Shown here one piece after another: positions 17,542 through 27,300 of a DNA stretch of 50,275 bases. A program made the position numbers and the translations under genes. This DNA is from Planctomycetaceae bacterium (GTDB lineage Bacteria > Planctomycetota > Planctomycetia > Pirellulales > Pirellulaceae). The stretch covers positions 1-50,275 of the forward strand of contig PBOG01000058.1 in assembly GCA_002724245.1 (NCBI GenBank). Reading direction: 5' to 3'. Within the stretch, counting starts at the first letter, position 1. Every line of letters starts with the position of its first letter. The notes below the pieces were generated by a model that ran no database searches, was not told the DNA's origin, and was given only the letters and a program-made list of their open reading frames with translations.

Positions 17542-18492
17542 TCAGCGCCGGACCTCGCCCGCGACGTCCAGGATTTGTGAGTTGGGAACCGAGTTGCCGA
17601 ACGTCTGAAACTGGTCCAGGGTCCAGATCACTTTGCGAGTGACGGGGTTGATCTCGACGACCAAAGGGTTCTCAGGGCCCGCGTGGCAATTGCCAATGAC
17701 GTAGTTCCCGTTGGGGAGTACTTCCAGGGTGGTGACCCAGCCCAGGGTGATGCCTGGCAGGTCCCGTTGCTCCAGTTTCCAGACAATTTTTTTCTGCGGC
17801 GTGACTTCCAACACGCTGTGGCCATTTCCGGTTGCGATCAGAGTATTTCCGTTCCCGAGTCGCACTGCTGCGAACACCTGGTTTCCAAAGGCCTCGAGCC
17901 CATGACCGCCCCGCCGCGGTTTGCCAAAGAGCGGTACCCGGTATTCCCAGAGCAGTTTTCCTGAACTGCCGCTATATTCCCGCACCGCACCATCTTTTTC
18001 GTGGCACACCAGGTAGTTTCCTTGGGGCAGTTTGCGGACCAGGCGCGTGTCATGATGTGGATGCGGGGAGTCGACCTGGAGTTTGATCGAGTGCAGGATC
18101 TTTCCGCTGCGGTCGATCTCAATAATCCGTCGGGAGCCGGATTCGGCGATCATGATGCGGCCGTTTTCCAACGGCTGAAAGGCGTGGACCTCAATGCGTT
18201 TTCCCTGGTTACCGTTTTGCTGTGCGGCATCATACGACCAGACGACTTTGTTCGTCTGCGGGTCGAGTTCGACGACTTTGTGGCTGCCCTGTTGCAGCAT
18301 GACATGGCCATTGGCCAGGACATGGATGTCATGGATGCCCCCCCAGCGGGTTTGCCACTCTATTTTTCCGTCGGAGTCGAGGATCGCCAGCTTCTGGTTG
18401 CCCTGAAGAATGATCCGGTGACCGGCCGAGGTGTGTGTCGTCCCAGCAGCCAACAGCAGGCCGATGAACAGGATTGTAAAGGCAGGTCGCAT
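17542..18492 (-). CDS. Exported beta-propeller protein (PQQ/arylsulfotransferase-like)
   Basis: A 316-residue protein. The ATG at 18492 has a GGAG site about 8 bases upstream and opens a clean signal peptide (MRPAFTILFIGLLLAAGTTH). A longer frame back to 18693 adds an unconvincing leader. Seven or so blades carry the repeat pattern L-x-x-G-N-x-L(V/M)-(I/V)-(A/S)-x-x-x: HVLANGHVMLQQ, HAFQPLENGRIMIAES, KLPQGNYLVCHEKDG, VRLGNGNTLIATGNGH and EVLPNGNYVIGNCH, each with a VWxY or LWEY strand. This is the PQQ-like/arylsulfotransferase superfamily fold. No sulfotransferase active-site histidine can be assigned, so a binding role is as likely as catalysis. It is divergent from the broken gene at 18848. 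Confidence 0.8.
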   Translation of the reverse strand: MRPAFTILFIGLLLAAGTTHTSAGHRIILQGNQKLAILDSDGKIEWQTRWGGIHDIHVLANGHVMLQQGSHKVVELDPQTNKVVWSYDAAQQNGNQGKRIEVHAFQPLENGRIMIAESGSRRIIEIDRSGKILHSIKLQVDSPHPHHDTRLVRKLPQGNYLVCHEKDGAVREYSGSSGKLLWEYRVPLFGKPRRGGHGLEAFGNQVFAAVRLGNGNTLIATGNGHSVLEVTPQKKIVWKLEQRDLPGITLGWVTTLEVLPNGNYVIGNCHAGPENPLVVEINPVTRKVIWTLDQFQTFGNSVPNSQILDVAGEVRR

Positions 18493-18847
18493 GTGAGACT
18501 CCGAGTGGTTGAGGCCGGTGGAATCAGGCACCTGCCATGTTCCCAGGCCCAGGGTGATAACGCACCGTAGCAGTCGGGGGCGGAATGGGCACGTTTCAAC
18601 GAGTCTGTTGAACACATACCAACAACCTCGGAAATACCTTCTCGCGGTGGTCGGGTCAAGCAGAGCAGCCCACACGGGCCACGGTTTTGGCAAACTAGGG
18701 CAGGCAGCCGTTGTAGACAGCCCAGTTACCGGAATCTCGTGGAAGGGGCGTCAAAGTTTACCGCGCTGGGATGCCGATTCATTACATGGCAGACTGAAGG
18801 CGCCCGTTGGCAGATCTCTTGCACCGACCGCTGCATCGAGAGGAGAC
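18493..18847. other. Divergent intergenic region
   Basis: A 355-bp stretch between the propeller gene (minus) and the DUF1549-TPR chimera (plus). It should contain both promoters, but I see no boxes, operators or repeats I would defend. Confidence 0.35.
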
Positions 18848-19697
18848 ATGGCCGTGTCCCGATACCTCTTGGTGATTGTTTCGGTTTCCGCGTTGCTGGT
18901 TTCCTTGTTGGCGGTCCCGTTAGCGGCCGCCGCTTCGGTGGACACGGTGCTCCAGGCGGAAAATGTGGCGCTGAGTGCGGGGCATGCGCCGCTGGCTGTG
19001 GTCGATGATCTGGCGTTCTTGCGCCGCGCCAGTGCCGATCTGACGGGACGTATTCCCGACCGTACACAGGTCGACGAATTCCTCAGCTGGCCTGTGTCGG
19101 AAAGACGCGCCAGGCTGATTGATCCGTTGACGGTGGGCCAACGGTTTGCCGACCGATGGGCGTTTTTTTTCAGCGATCTATCGGCAACTTGCCAGTCAAG
19201 ATGCGGAGCACCTCGTGCAATGGAAAGGACAGGAGGCTGCGACGTACCGTGAGGTAGCCAAATATCCCGAAGCGATTGCTCTTTACAGCGAATTACTCAA
19301 GCTCGCCGTCGTCCATGCTCCAGACTGGTTGTGGGCGATTGGTACAGCGCGACAGGACGCGGGGCAATTCCCGGAGGCGATCGACGCTTACCGTCAGTGC
19401 GACGAACGATTTCCGGAAAACTACCAGCGGATGGCGACGTGTCATCGCAACCTCAAACAGCCGAAAGAAGCGCTCGACCTCTACCAGGTGCTGCGTGGCC
19501 ACCCTGCTTCGGCACCCTGGACGCAGCTGCAGATTGGTTATACTTTTGAAGAAATGAGTTCGAAAGAGCTGGTGATCAAAGCGTTCCAGGCGGTGTGCAA
19601 GAAGTTTCCCAAGGACGGGCTCGCATCGGTTGTGCACGCGCAGTTGCAGAACAAATACAAGATTTCAGTAACGCTGGGCAGTGCTAAAGACACGTAG
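18848..19697 (+). pseudogene. Truncated DUF1549 fused out of frame to a TPR protein tail
   Basis: From ATG 18848 (GAGGAGA just upstream) a signal peptide (MAVSRYLLVIVSVSALLVSL) leads into the start of DUF1549: LAFLRRASADLTGRIPD, QVDEFLSWPVSERRARLID and RFADRWAFFFSDL. Homology stops at a run of eight T (19169-19176). The frame then runs to TGA at 19250-19252 without family resemblance. In the +1 frame, from the same point to 19697, lies the C-terminal part of a tetratricopeptide protein: KYPEAIALYSELLKL, QFPEAIDAYRQCDERFP, KEALDLYQVLRGHPA and ELVIKAFQAVCKKFPKDG, ending KYKISVTLGSAKDT. Removing one T joins both halves into one frame. Neither half is complete for its family, so this looks like a deletion fusion, later frameshifted or misread. 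Confidence 0.65.
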
Positions 19698-19778
19698 TTT
19701 CAGTCTCCAATTGACGGCAGTTGGACTGCGGGTTGCCGCGCGCTGTTCGAACGATATTCCCTTGATGTGAAAGATCCA

Positions 19779-22700
19779 ATGGCACTCTACTTCTCTCGTA
19801 ATACGCGACTCGGAATCGTGACAGCCGTTACCTTGCTCAGCTTGTTGTGGTTAGCGCCAGCGGAAGCCGTTACGGTGCGCGAAGGTGAGTTGCGTGTGAC
19901 GCGCCAATGGGTAACTGCCAAGTTGGCTGGCCAGGTCGTGTCGCGGCGCCCGCAGAGTTACCTTTCGCTAGAGATGAAGTCGGGTCGTCTGCTGAAAAAC
20001 ATGGCGACTACCAAGGTGTACCACACTGAGGTGGGCGCGCTGCCGCTCAAAATACACAAGCAAACCTTCCGGCGCGGGCTGTATTGCCCGTCAACGGGAA
20101 AGATTGTCGTGCACCTGCCGAGTCCCGCGAAGCGCTTTGACGCGGTACTTGGGGTGGATAGCAATCGTGTGCAGAGCTTCTATTCCAACGCCGGTCGTGG
20201 TCGCATCATCGGTAGTGTCGAAGTGGCTGGCACGGAGCGGTTTCGCTCTAAGGTGTTGCGTGAAGGGATGCCCGGTGTGCCCGTGAGTGTCGAACTGGAC
20301 GGCACCACACGGTTCGCTCTGGTGCTACAAGATGCCGGCGGAGGGATTGTGGAGCACGTCGATTTCAACCAGGCGGACTGGGCAGATGCCCGGGTAACCA
20401 TGGAGAACGGAGAGACGGTCTGGCTGGGAGACATGCCAATTGGCCCGCTGCACAAGCCACCGACCACCGCGGTCCCTTTTTCTTTCGTCTATCAAGGCCG
20501 GCATTCGCGGGACTTTCTCAGTGATTGGGAACGTACCTATTCGGTGCGCGACTTGGATCACCATCGTCGTGAGCTGACACTTCAGTATCGCGATCCAGAG
20601 ACTGGGTTGGAGGTGCGCTGTGTTGCCATCGAGTACCTCAAGTTTCCAGTTGTCGAGTGGAAACTGTTGTTCAAGAATGCCAGTCAGAAATCGACTCCTA
20701 TCATCGAGAAAATTCTGCCTTTGGATCTTCGTCATGAACGCGACAACGAGGGAGAGTTCATCTTGTATCACAGCAACGGGAGCCCACATTCCCTGGTCAA
20801 GATGTCTGACCCGGCCGATTATGCGCCGCGTGAAACACGACTGGGAACGCAGTCGGTTCATCGGCTTTCCTCCAAAATTGGGTTGCCGGCCAGTCACGAC
20901 CTGCCGTTTTTCAACCTGGAAGCCAATGGGCGGGGAGTCATTTTTGCCATCGGTTGGCCAGGTCAGTGGGAGGCCACACTGACACGTGACCAGGGGCAGG
21001 GGATTGAGATTCAGGCCGGCCAACAGGGGACGCATTTCAAGTTGCTGCCAGGTGAGGAGGTCCGTACTCCTCTGATCGCGATGTTGCAATGGCAAGGCGG
21101 TGACTGGATTCGCGCGCAGAATGTCTGGCGGCGCTGGATGCTGGCCCACAATGTGCCACGCACTGCGGATGGCGCGCTGCCACCACAACAGATCGCTGCC
21201 GGGAGTGCAGCTTTCACGATGGAGAGCACCGGAGCCAACGTGGAAAACCAGTTGATGTTTATCAATCGCTACATCCGTGAAGGACTGCAGCTTGATTATT
21301 GGTGGATTGACGCGGGGTGGTATGACTACGAGGACTATTGGTTAAACGTCGGTACGTGGCGACCCAACAAAAAACGGTTTCCCAACGGCTTGAGCCCGAT
21401 TTCTCGGCACCTGCATCAGCACGAAAAGAAGTTGATTTTGTGGTTTTCGCCTGAATGTGTCACGCGGGGCTCGTCGATTGACCGCAACCACCCCGAGTGG
21501 TTGTTGAAAGGCGGAGCTGAATGGTGGATGGGGCACGCGTTGATTCAAGGAGAATATCCGGCACACGTGAATGATTCCGGACTGACACTGGTGGAGGATG
21601 TGGCAGCGTTTGGCATTGGTAACCCGACCGCGACGGCCATTGGTAGAACGCGACTGGCCGATGGGCAATGGCATTTGGTAACCGCCACAAGGGGGATCGA
21701 TTCCGCAGCTGGCCGTAGCGAATTGCGTGTCTACATCGATGGTAAACTGGATGCCCGCGCCTTTTCTCCGAATGTGGAGCCGATGACGGCCAACGATTCC
21801 TGGGGGGTGGGACGCCAATATCAGACGCGCGGGATCCGCGGCGACATTGATGATGTGCGAATTTTCGATTCGGCACTTTCGCCGCAACAGGTGGCGAATT
21901 TGTTTCGCGGTGAGAGCCATGTCACACCTGTTCAGCACTACGATTTCAATGGGGCCTTCGCGGATTCTGCGGGACAACGTGACGGCCAGCATATCGGCAC
22001 AGGTGGGCCGGTTTATGTCAAAGGACGGTCCGGGACAGCGGGTGATCAGTCTTTGCGGTTTAACAATGATTACGGTGTCAAGATTCCCAACCAGGTTCCC
22101 AACGATTTCACACTCTCCTGTTGGGTGCGGATGGACGCACCGCAGCCACCGCCTTATGGGCGTGGCGATTTTCGACTGGTCAACTTCGGTGACCCCGAGG
22201 CAGCGCGGGGTATGACGAACTATGTCGACGAGCAGATCAGGGAACAGGGCGTTGACCTCTATCGGCATGACGGGATTCCGCCGTTGCAGTACTGGCGTGC
22301 TAACGATGCCCCGGACCGCGAAGGGGTCAGTGAGATCAAGCACATTCAAGGCTTGCTCGGTTATTGGGATGAACTGCGCCGGCGGCACCCGATGTTACGG
22401 ATCGATATCTGCTCTGGCGGCGGTAGCCGGAATGAGCTGGAGGCTTTACGTCGAGCCGTACCGTTGTGGAGAAGTGATTACGCTTATGAAACGACAGGCA
22501 TGCAGACGCTTACCTACGGGATGTCGTTCTGGATTCCATACTTCGGAACGGGAATGAATACGTCTGATGCGTATACCTGCCGCAGCCAAATGGCGCCGGC
22601 GAACACGCTCATTTGGGACGTGCGCAATCCGGAGCTCGACTACGCGGCGTGTCGGAAACGACTGGCCGAGCGGCGTCAGGTGATTCCCTGTTATGAGGGT

Positions 22701-22997
22701 GATTTTTATCCCCTGACGGCGCATCGTACCGAAAACGATGTCTGGATGGCCTGGCAGTTTGATCGGCCAGAATCGGGAGGAGGCGTCGTTCAGGCCTTCC
22801 GTCGTCCCAATAGTTCCGTCACCTCTATGCAACTTCGGCTCCGCGGATTGGAGCCACGGGCGCGCTATCGGATACAAGATGTCGATCGACCGGAGTCGTC
22901 CGAAATGACAGGAGCTGCGCTCGCTGGCGAGGGGTTGTTGATCACGCTCAAGCAGCGGCGATCGGCAGCGTTAATCACTTATCAGCGCATCGAATAA
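19779..22997 (+). CDS. Alpha-galactosidase-like (GH36/melibiase-type) protein with inserted LamG sequence
   Basis: A 1072-residue exported protein. The ATG at 19779 opens a signal peptide (MALYFSRNTRLGIVTAVTLLS); GTG 19767 would add four residues. An N-terminal module of about 30-210 includes an NPCBM-like part (FRRGLYCPSTGKIVVHLP, FDAVLGVDSN). A GH36-type beta-sandwich follows (about 215-460). The catalytic barrel starts near 470 (YWWIDAGWYDYEDYW, GTWRPNKKRFPNG). It breaks after HPEWLL (about 575) and resumes at DFRLVNFGDPEA (about 797), with candidate nucleophile Asp in DLYRHDG and acid/base Asp in LWRSDYAYE after DICSGGGSRNELE. The intervening 220 residues are LamG-like. The likely role is release of terminal galactose from extracellular glycans. 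It converges with the FG-GAP gene, 42 bp apart. Confidence 0.85.
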   Translation: MALYFSRNTRLGIVTAVTLLSLLWLAPAEAVTVREGELRVTRQWVTAKLAGQVVSRRPQSYLSLEMKSGRLLKNMATTKVYHTEVGALPLKIHKQTFRRGLYCPSTGKIVVHLPSPAKRFDAVLGVDSNRVQSFYSNAGRGRIIGSVEVAGTERFRSKVLREGMPGVPVSVELDGTTRFALVLQDAGGGIVEHVDFNQADWADARVTMENGETVWLGDMPIGPLHKPPTTAVPFSFVYQGRHSRDFLSDWERTYSVRDLDHHRRELTLQYRDPETGLEVRCVAIEYLKFPVVEWKLLFKNASQKSTPIIEKILPLDLRHERDNEGEFILYHSNGSPHSLVKMSDPADYAPRETRLGTQSVHRLSSKIGLPASHDLPFFNLEANGRGVIFAIGWPGQWEATLTRDQGQGIEIQAGQQGTHFKLLPGEEVRTPLIAMLQWQGGDWIRAQNVWRRWMLAHNVPRTADGALPPQQIAAGSAAFTMESTGANVENQLMFINRYIREGLQLDYWWIDAGWYDYEDYWLNVGTWRPNKKRFPNGLSPISRHLHQHEKKLILWFSPECVTRGSSIDRNHPEWLLKGGAEWWMGHALIQGEYPAHVNDSGLTLVEDVAAFGIGNPTATAIGRTRLADGQWHLVTATRGIDSAAGRSELRVYIDGKLDARAFSPNVEPMTANDSWGVGRQYQTRGIRGDIDDVRIFDSALSPQQVANLFRGESHVTPVQHYDFNGAFADSAGQRDGQHIGTGGPVYVKGRSGTAGDQSLRFNNDYGVKIPNQVPNDFTLSCWVRMDAPQPPPYGRGDFRLVNFGDPEAARGMTNYVDEQIREQGVDLYRHDGIPPLQYWRANDAPDREGVSEIKHIQGLLGYWDELRRRHPMLRIDICSGGGSRNELEALRRAVPLWRSDYAYETTGMQTLTYGMSFWIPYFGTGMNTSDAYTCRSQMAPANTLIWDVRNPELDYAACRKRLAERRQVIPCYEGDFYPLTAHRTENDVWMAWQFDRPESGGGVVQAFRRPNSSVTSMQLRLRGLEPRARYRIQDVDRPESSEMTGAALAGEGLLITLKQRRSAALITYQRIE

Positions 22998-23039
22998 GAT
23001 GTCTCGGCCCACGTCGGGTGATAAGCGGTCTGGCCTCAC

Positions 23040-24260
23040 CTACTTTTCCAGGATAAATCCGTCGTGGATTTCTCGGAAACTCCTGCGTAAAGTGGTAGCC
23101 TGGTCAAATTTGCCGTTGCCGCGGCCGCGCAGCAGGGAGATGCTGTGGTGCCGGTAGTTTGCCGTGACCAGGTCAAGCAGACCATCGCCATTGGTATCGA
23201 ACGTGACGACGCCATAATTTCCCAGCGCCGTTGGGTAGTCGGTCCGCGCTGCAAAGCGTCCGCGTCCGTTGTTGAGAAAGACACTCACAAAATCTTCGGT
23301 CCAGTGGGTCACGGCAAAATCCAAGTCGTCGTCGCGGTCGAAGTCGCCAACCGCGAAGAAAACGCAATGTTTGCCTCCTTCCATCAGGCGTTCTCTTCCA
23401 AATGTGCCATCACCCCGGCCTGGAAAGAGTGAGATCGTGGAGGACGACCAGTTGGCACAGAGGATGTCGAGATTTCCGTCACCAGTGAAGTCACGGGCAC
23501 GAACGTCATTGATACGGAAGCCCGAGGTGGTGACGACACGTCTTTTCAACGCCTTCAGTTGCTTGAAAATAGACGCACCCGGACTCAACCAGAACGACAC
23601 CGTTCGCCCCAATTCATTCGGTATGAGCACGTCCAGGAAGCCGTCGCCGTTGAGGTCGGCGGTATCGATATAGTAGGCGGAAATGCCTGCGTTGACGGTG
23701 ACTGGTTTGGAGAATTTCCAGCGCCCTTGGCCACGGCGCAGATAGAGTCTGCCAGTCTTGGTGTCGCCGCTGCGACCCGTTCCGCGCGCTGTGTAGAGCA
23801 GATCGAGCAGACCGTCCTGGTCGAGGTCAGCCAGGGCGATACCCTTGGCAGCACTCTCGGTGGAAAAACGCGTCATCGCCTGGAAACGACCGTTTCCCTG
23901 GTTGCGCAGCAGCAGCACGAATTTGCCTCGACATCCGACGGCTAAATCGAGTCGTCCATCGTCGTCCAGATCGGCACTTGCGAAGTTGTAACTTCCGGCG
24001 ACGAAGCCTCTGCCTTGCGCTGGTCGCAGTGGTGTGATGGCAAGATGTTCAAAGTTTCCGCGTCCGTCACCGCGTTCGAGGGTGACCAGTCCGAGGTCGT
24101 GAAAACCGATAGCCAGATCTTGTTGGCCATTGCCCGTGAAGTCCGCCGCGAGCAGTTTGTAAGGTCCCCCCAACCGAGGCAGTGGGTCCTCTGCCTGTAA
24201 TAGTGTTGTGGTGTAGCAGCTTACCAGTAGCAGGCAGATACGAGATTTGAGGTCGTACAT
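23040..24260 (-). CDS. FG-GAP/VCBS repeat exported protein
   Basis: A 406-residue protein with a signal peptide (MYDLKSRICLLLVSCYTTTL) and an FG-GAP/VCBS beta-propeller for the rest. The calcium-loop repeats are evenly spaced: ADFTGNGQQDLAIG, ADLDDDGRLDLAVG, ADLDQDGLLDLLYT, ADLNGDGFLDVLIP, RDFTGDGNLDILCA, GDFDRDDDLDFAVT and FDTNGDGLLDLVTA. Linking strands carry the pattern LFPGRGDGTFG or LLRGRGNGKFD. No catalytic domain is visible. It is likely a periplasmic or surface binding protein. It lies 97 bp downstream of the PVC-type gene on the same strand, so the two could be co-transcribed. Confidence 0.88.
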   Translation of the reverse strand: MYDLKSRICLLLVSCYTTTLLQAEDPLPRLGGPYKLLAADFTGNGQQDLAIGFHDLGLVTLERGDGRGNFEHLAITPLRPAQGRGFVAGSYNFASADLDDDGRLDLAVGCRGKFVLLLRNQGNGRFQAMTRFSTESAAKGIALADLDQDGLLDLLYTARGTGRSGDTKTGRLYLRRGQGRWKFSKPVTVNAGISAYYIDTADLNGDGFLDVLIPNELGRTVSFWLSPGASIFKQLKALKRRVVTTSGFRINDVRARDFTGDGNLDILCANWSSSTISLFPGRGDGTFGRERLMEGGKHCVFFAVGDFDRDDDLDFAVTHWTEDFVSVFLNNGRGRFAARTDYPTALGNYGVVTFDTNGDGLLDLVTANYRHHSISLLRGRGNGKFDQATTLRRSFREIHDGFILEK

Positions 24261-24357
24261 CGAGAAGCTCCCAGAGAGTCAACTTCAATAGCGTAACTAC
24301 GGCAGCGCGATGCTGGCAGTCGGTCCAGACGATGATCGACCCACCGTTTGTTCCTGG

Positions 24358-27300
24358 CTATGGTTGTTTGCCACGGCCGTAGGCTACTCGCAAGAAGGCG
24401 ATCAGGTCCGCCACGTCCTGGGGCCCCAGTTGTTCATGCAGGTTCGCAGGCATTAACGAGACGGCTGAAGCGCGGAGGAATTCCAGATCCCGGCGGAGCA
24501 GCGTCTCGGTGGCATTTTTTTCTTTCCGCAGTGTGATACTTGTTGGCGACTCGGAAGCCAGTATCCCGGTGAACGATCGGCCGTCCTCGGTGATTGCCGT
24601 ATAGCTGCGATACTCGGGTTCAATTCGGCCGCTAGGATCGAGCAAGTCGAGCAAAATGGTCTCGTCGGGTCGGTTAATTGTTGAACCGAGTCGCGGGCCG
24701 ACCGCATGGCCTGCTGCTTTGAGTTGATGGCAGGTCAGGCAGTGTTTGGTAAACAGTCGCTCTCCGCGTTCCAGGTTGCGTGGGTTTTGTAATGCACGCT
24801 GGTAGGTATCGATTCGCCGTTGTAGTTCGGCATCCGCGGTTGCGTTAACCAGCAGGGCTTGTGCGCGTGTCGCGAGTTGTTTGTCCGGGTGGGTAAGGAG
24901 CAACTCGCGTTCGATTGCGTTGAGTTCCGTGCCACGTACCACTTCTTGTTCTAACGCGTTGAGTAATGCGGCGAGTCGATTGCTGCGGGCAAAGATCGTC
25001 CTCAACGTGATGGTCCGCAGTTCAGGTGTGAAACCTGGCCACTTCTCCAGTAACAACCCAGCGACTCGATCATCACTGGAAGCTCCCAGAGCGGTCACTG
25101 CCGCACGTTGTAGTTCCAGTGGTTGACGGAATTCCAGCAACCGATCGGCCAGAGGTGACAGCTGGTCGAAGGGCGCGCTGGCCATGACGTGGATTGCCTG
25201 GTGCCGCTCGGCTAGCGAGGCATGTTCGTCCAGGGCCCGGGCTGAGGATGCTGCAAAGATGGCTTTCAGTTGCTCCAGGTTGGCCAGCGGTAAATGGGCT
25301 GCCAGCTGGGTAGCCGGTTCGCGTACCTTGTCTATCTGGCTGGTGAGTAATCGGGTCAGAGATGCCCAACCATCTTCCGCACGCGGTACGGGCTGTTTGC
25401 CACGGGTAATGCCCTTCACAAAGCCAGCGAGTACGAGCGACTGCGAGGTGTTGTCCCGGGTGGCCAGCAGCGCCAAGGCACGTGACATCGCGGGGCCGTC
25501 TCGCTGCGCAGCAATCGTGACTGCCAATGGTTCCAGGAGCCTGCGGGCGCCAGGGCTGGGAAGCGACGACTGCAAGAGTCGCAGCAGGAGGCCACTGGAA
25601 CGGTCGCTGGCGGAACTGAGGATGGCGGCTTCCATCCAGCGTTCCTCGCCGTGTTTCTGGGCCAGTGTTGCCAGCGTTTCAAGACTTTCCTGGACGGGAG
25701 CTTCGCCCACGGTCATGGCCAGTTGCAAGCGTACCGATGGGTCGGTGTCCCCGTGCATATTGTGGATACCAGCCACGAGTTGTTCGTCTTGATCAAGCCA
25801 GGGTTCGGCGAGTCGCAACGCGTGCAGGCGAACCGTGTAATCCGTGTGCTGGAGGGCGGCTGTGATGTCGGCTGGGGTAAGCCGGCCCAGGCCAGCCAGC
25901 GCGTACAAGGCGTGCAGGCAGGCTTGCGGTGAAACATCAGCACGTAACTGTTGGGATAGCAGCGGTGCGACGGAGGTATCCTGGCGCTCGACGAGCAGGC
26001 GCTGCGCGGTAAGACGTCGCCAGAGGCTCGCGTCCGCTGTTGCGCTGACCAGTTGCTGACCGGTTAATTGAGAGAAATCGACCCACGTGCGGGGAGGCTG
26101 GTGGGTTGGTAGCAGCCGCCAAATACGACCGTGTTGACTGCCGCGTTCGAGGCCGTATTGCTGTTGCAGAAAACGTGGAATTGCGGAGTAGTCTTCGATG
26201 ATTTCCCGGTACATATCCACAATGTAGAGTGCACCCTCGGGCCCCACACGCAAGTTCATCGGGCGAAACCATTGGTCGGTGGAGGCGAGAAATTCAGACT
26301 CCTGTTCGTTTGTGGCCCGTTGTCCCTGGTATCCCGCGCCGCTCCGCTGCAGGATGCAGCGATGGACGATATTCAAGGATGGTTCACAATAAAAGAGGTT
26401 GCCCTGGTAAGCCGCAGGAAACAGTCTGTCTCCGTAGAATTCGTTACTGCATCCCCCGGAGAAGAAATTACTGTTGGTTTCACGGGCTCCATAGAATTTG
26501 ACCCAGGCGGGGTCCTGTTGCCGCTTGACTCTCCAGGGATGTGGTTGACTGATACGGAAGCCGCGGTTGTAGCTCACGGCAGAGCAGGTCGTCTCGGGCG
26601 TGGCGACGTAGGGATTGCGAGCCAGATAGCGGTGTGGCAGTGGCAATGCGTAGGTTGCCGGGCGGCCACCTGTGGAGGGAAAGCGATCCCCGGCATCGTT
26701 GATCGTCAATCCGAACGTGCCGACGCGTCCTGTGACCGGCTCGATGGCGGAACCGTCGGCCTTGATGCGAAAATCGGTATTCCCCAGCTCGACTGATTGA
26801 GCGAGTCCCGGCCCTTGGATTGTGCCGCCGGTTCCACCACCGCCGATGTAGATCCAATTATCGAGCCCCCAGCGTGGGTTGTTGATCCCGCGTTCGAGAA
26901 CACGGGTGCGAAAACCGGTAAACAGGGTTTCCCGTATTTCTGGCCTGCCGTCGCCGTCCCGGTCGGCGAGGTACAGAATGTGGGGCGCACACAACACGAT
27001 GACACCTTCCCGCGCGGGCAAGACACCGTAGCAAGGTGGCAGGTCATCGGCCCAGACGGTGGCCTTGTCCATGATTCCATCCCCGTCCGAGTCGGTCAGC
27101 AACTTGACGACGCCAAACTGACGCCGGGCAGCTTCTTCGGCGATTTTTCCCCCGCGTAATTCCCAGCGGATCCGGCGGACCTGCTTGTCGAGTACTCCAG
27201 TCTTGTTCAACTCGGTAACATCCAGGTGTCCTTCAATGTTGTAGCCATGCAACTCACATACGAAGATGCGATTGCGCTCGTCGAACGCCAGGCACGAAGG

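Noticed and set aside
17542-18693. Start of the propeller gene at 18693
   Set aside because: The extra 67 residues lack leader character, while the ATG at 18492 has a ribosome site and signal peptide.
20325-21188. A 287-codon minus-strand frame, and similar ones at 21342-22388 and 36741-37736
   Set aside because: They are antisense to the alpha-galactosidase-like and FG-GAP genes, with no family signal in their translations.
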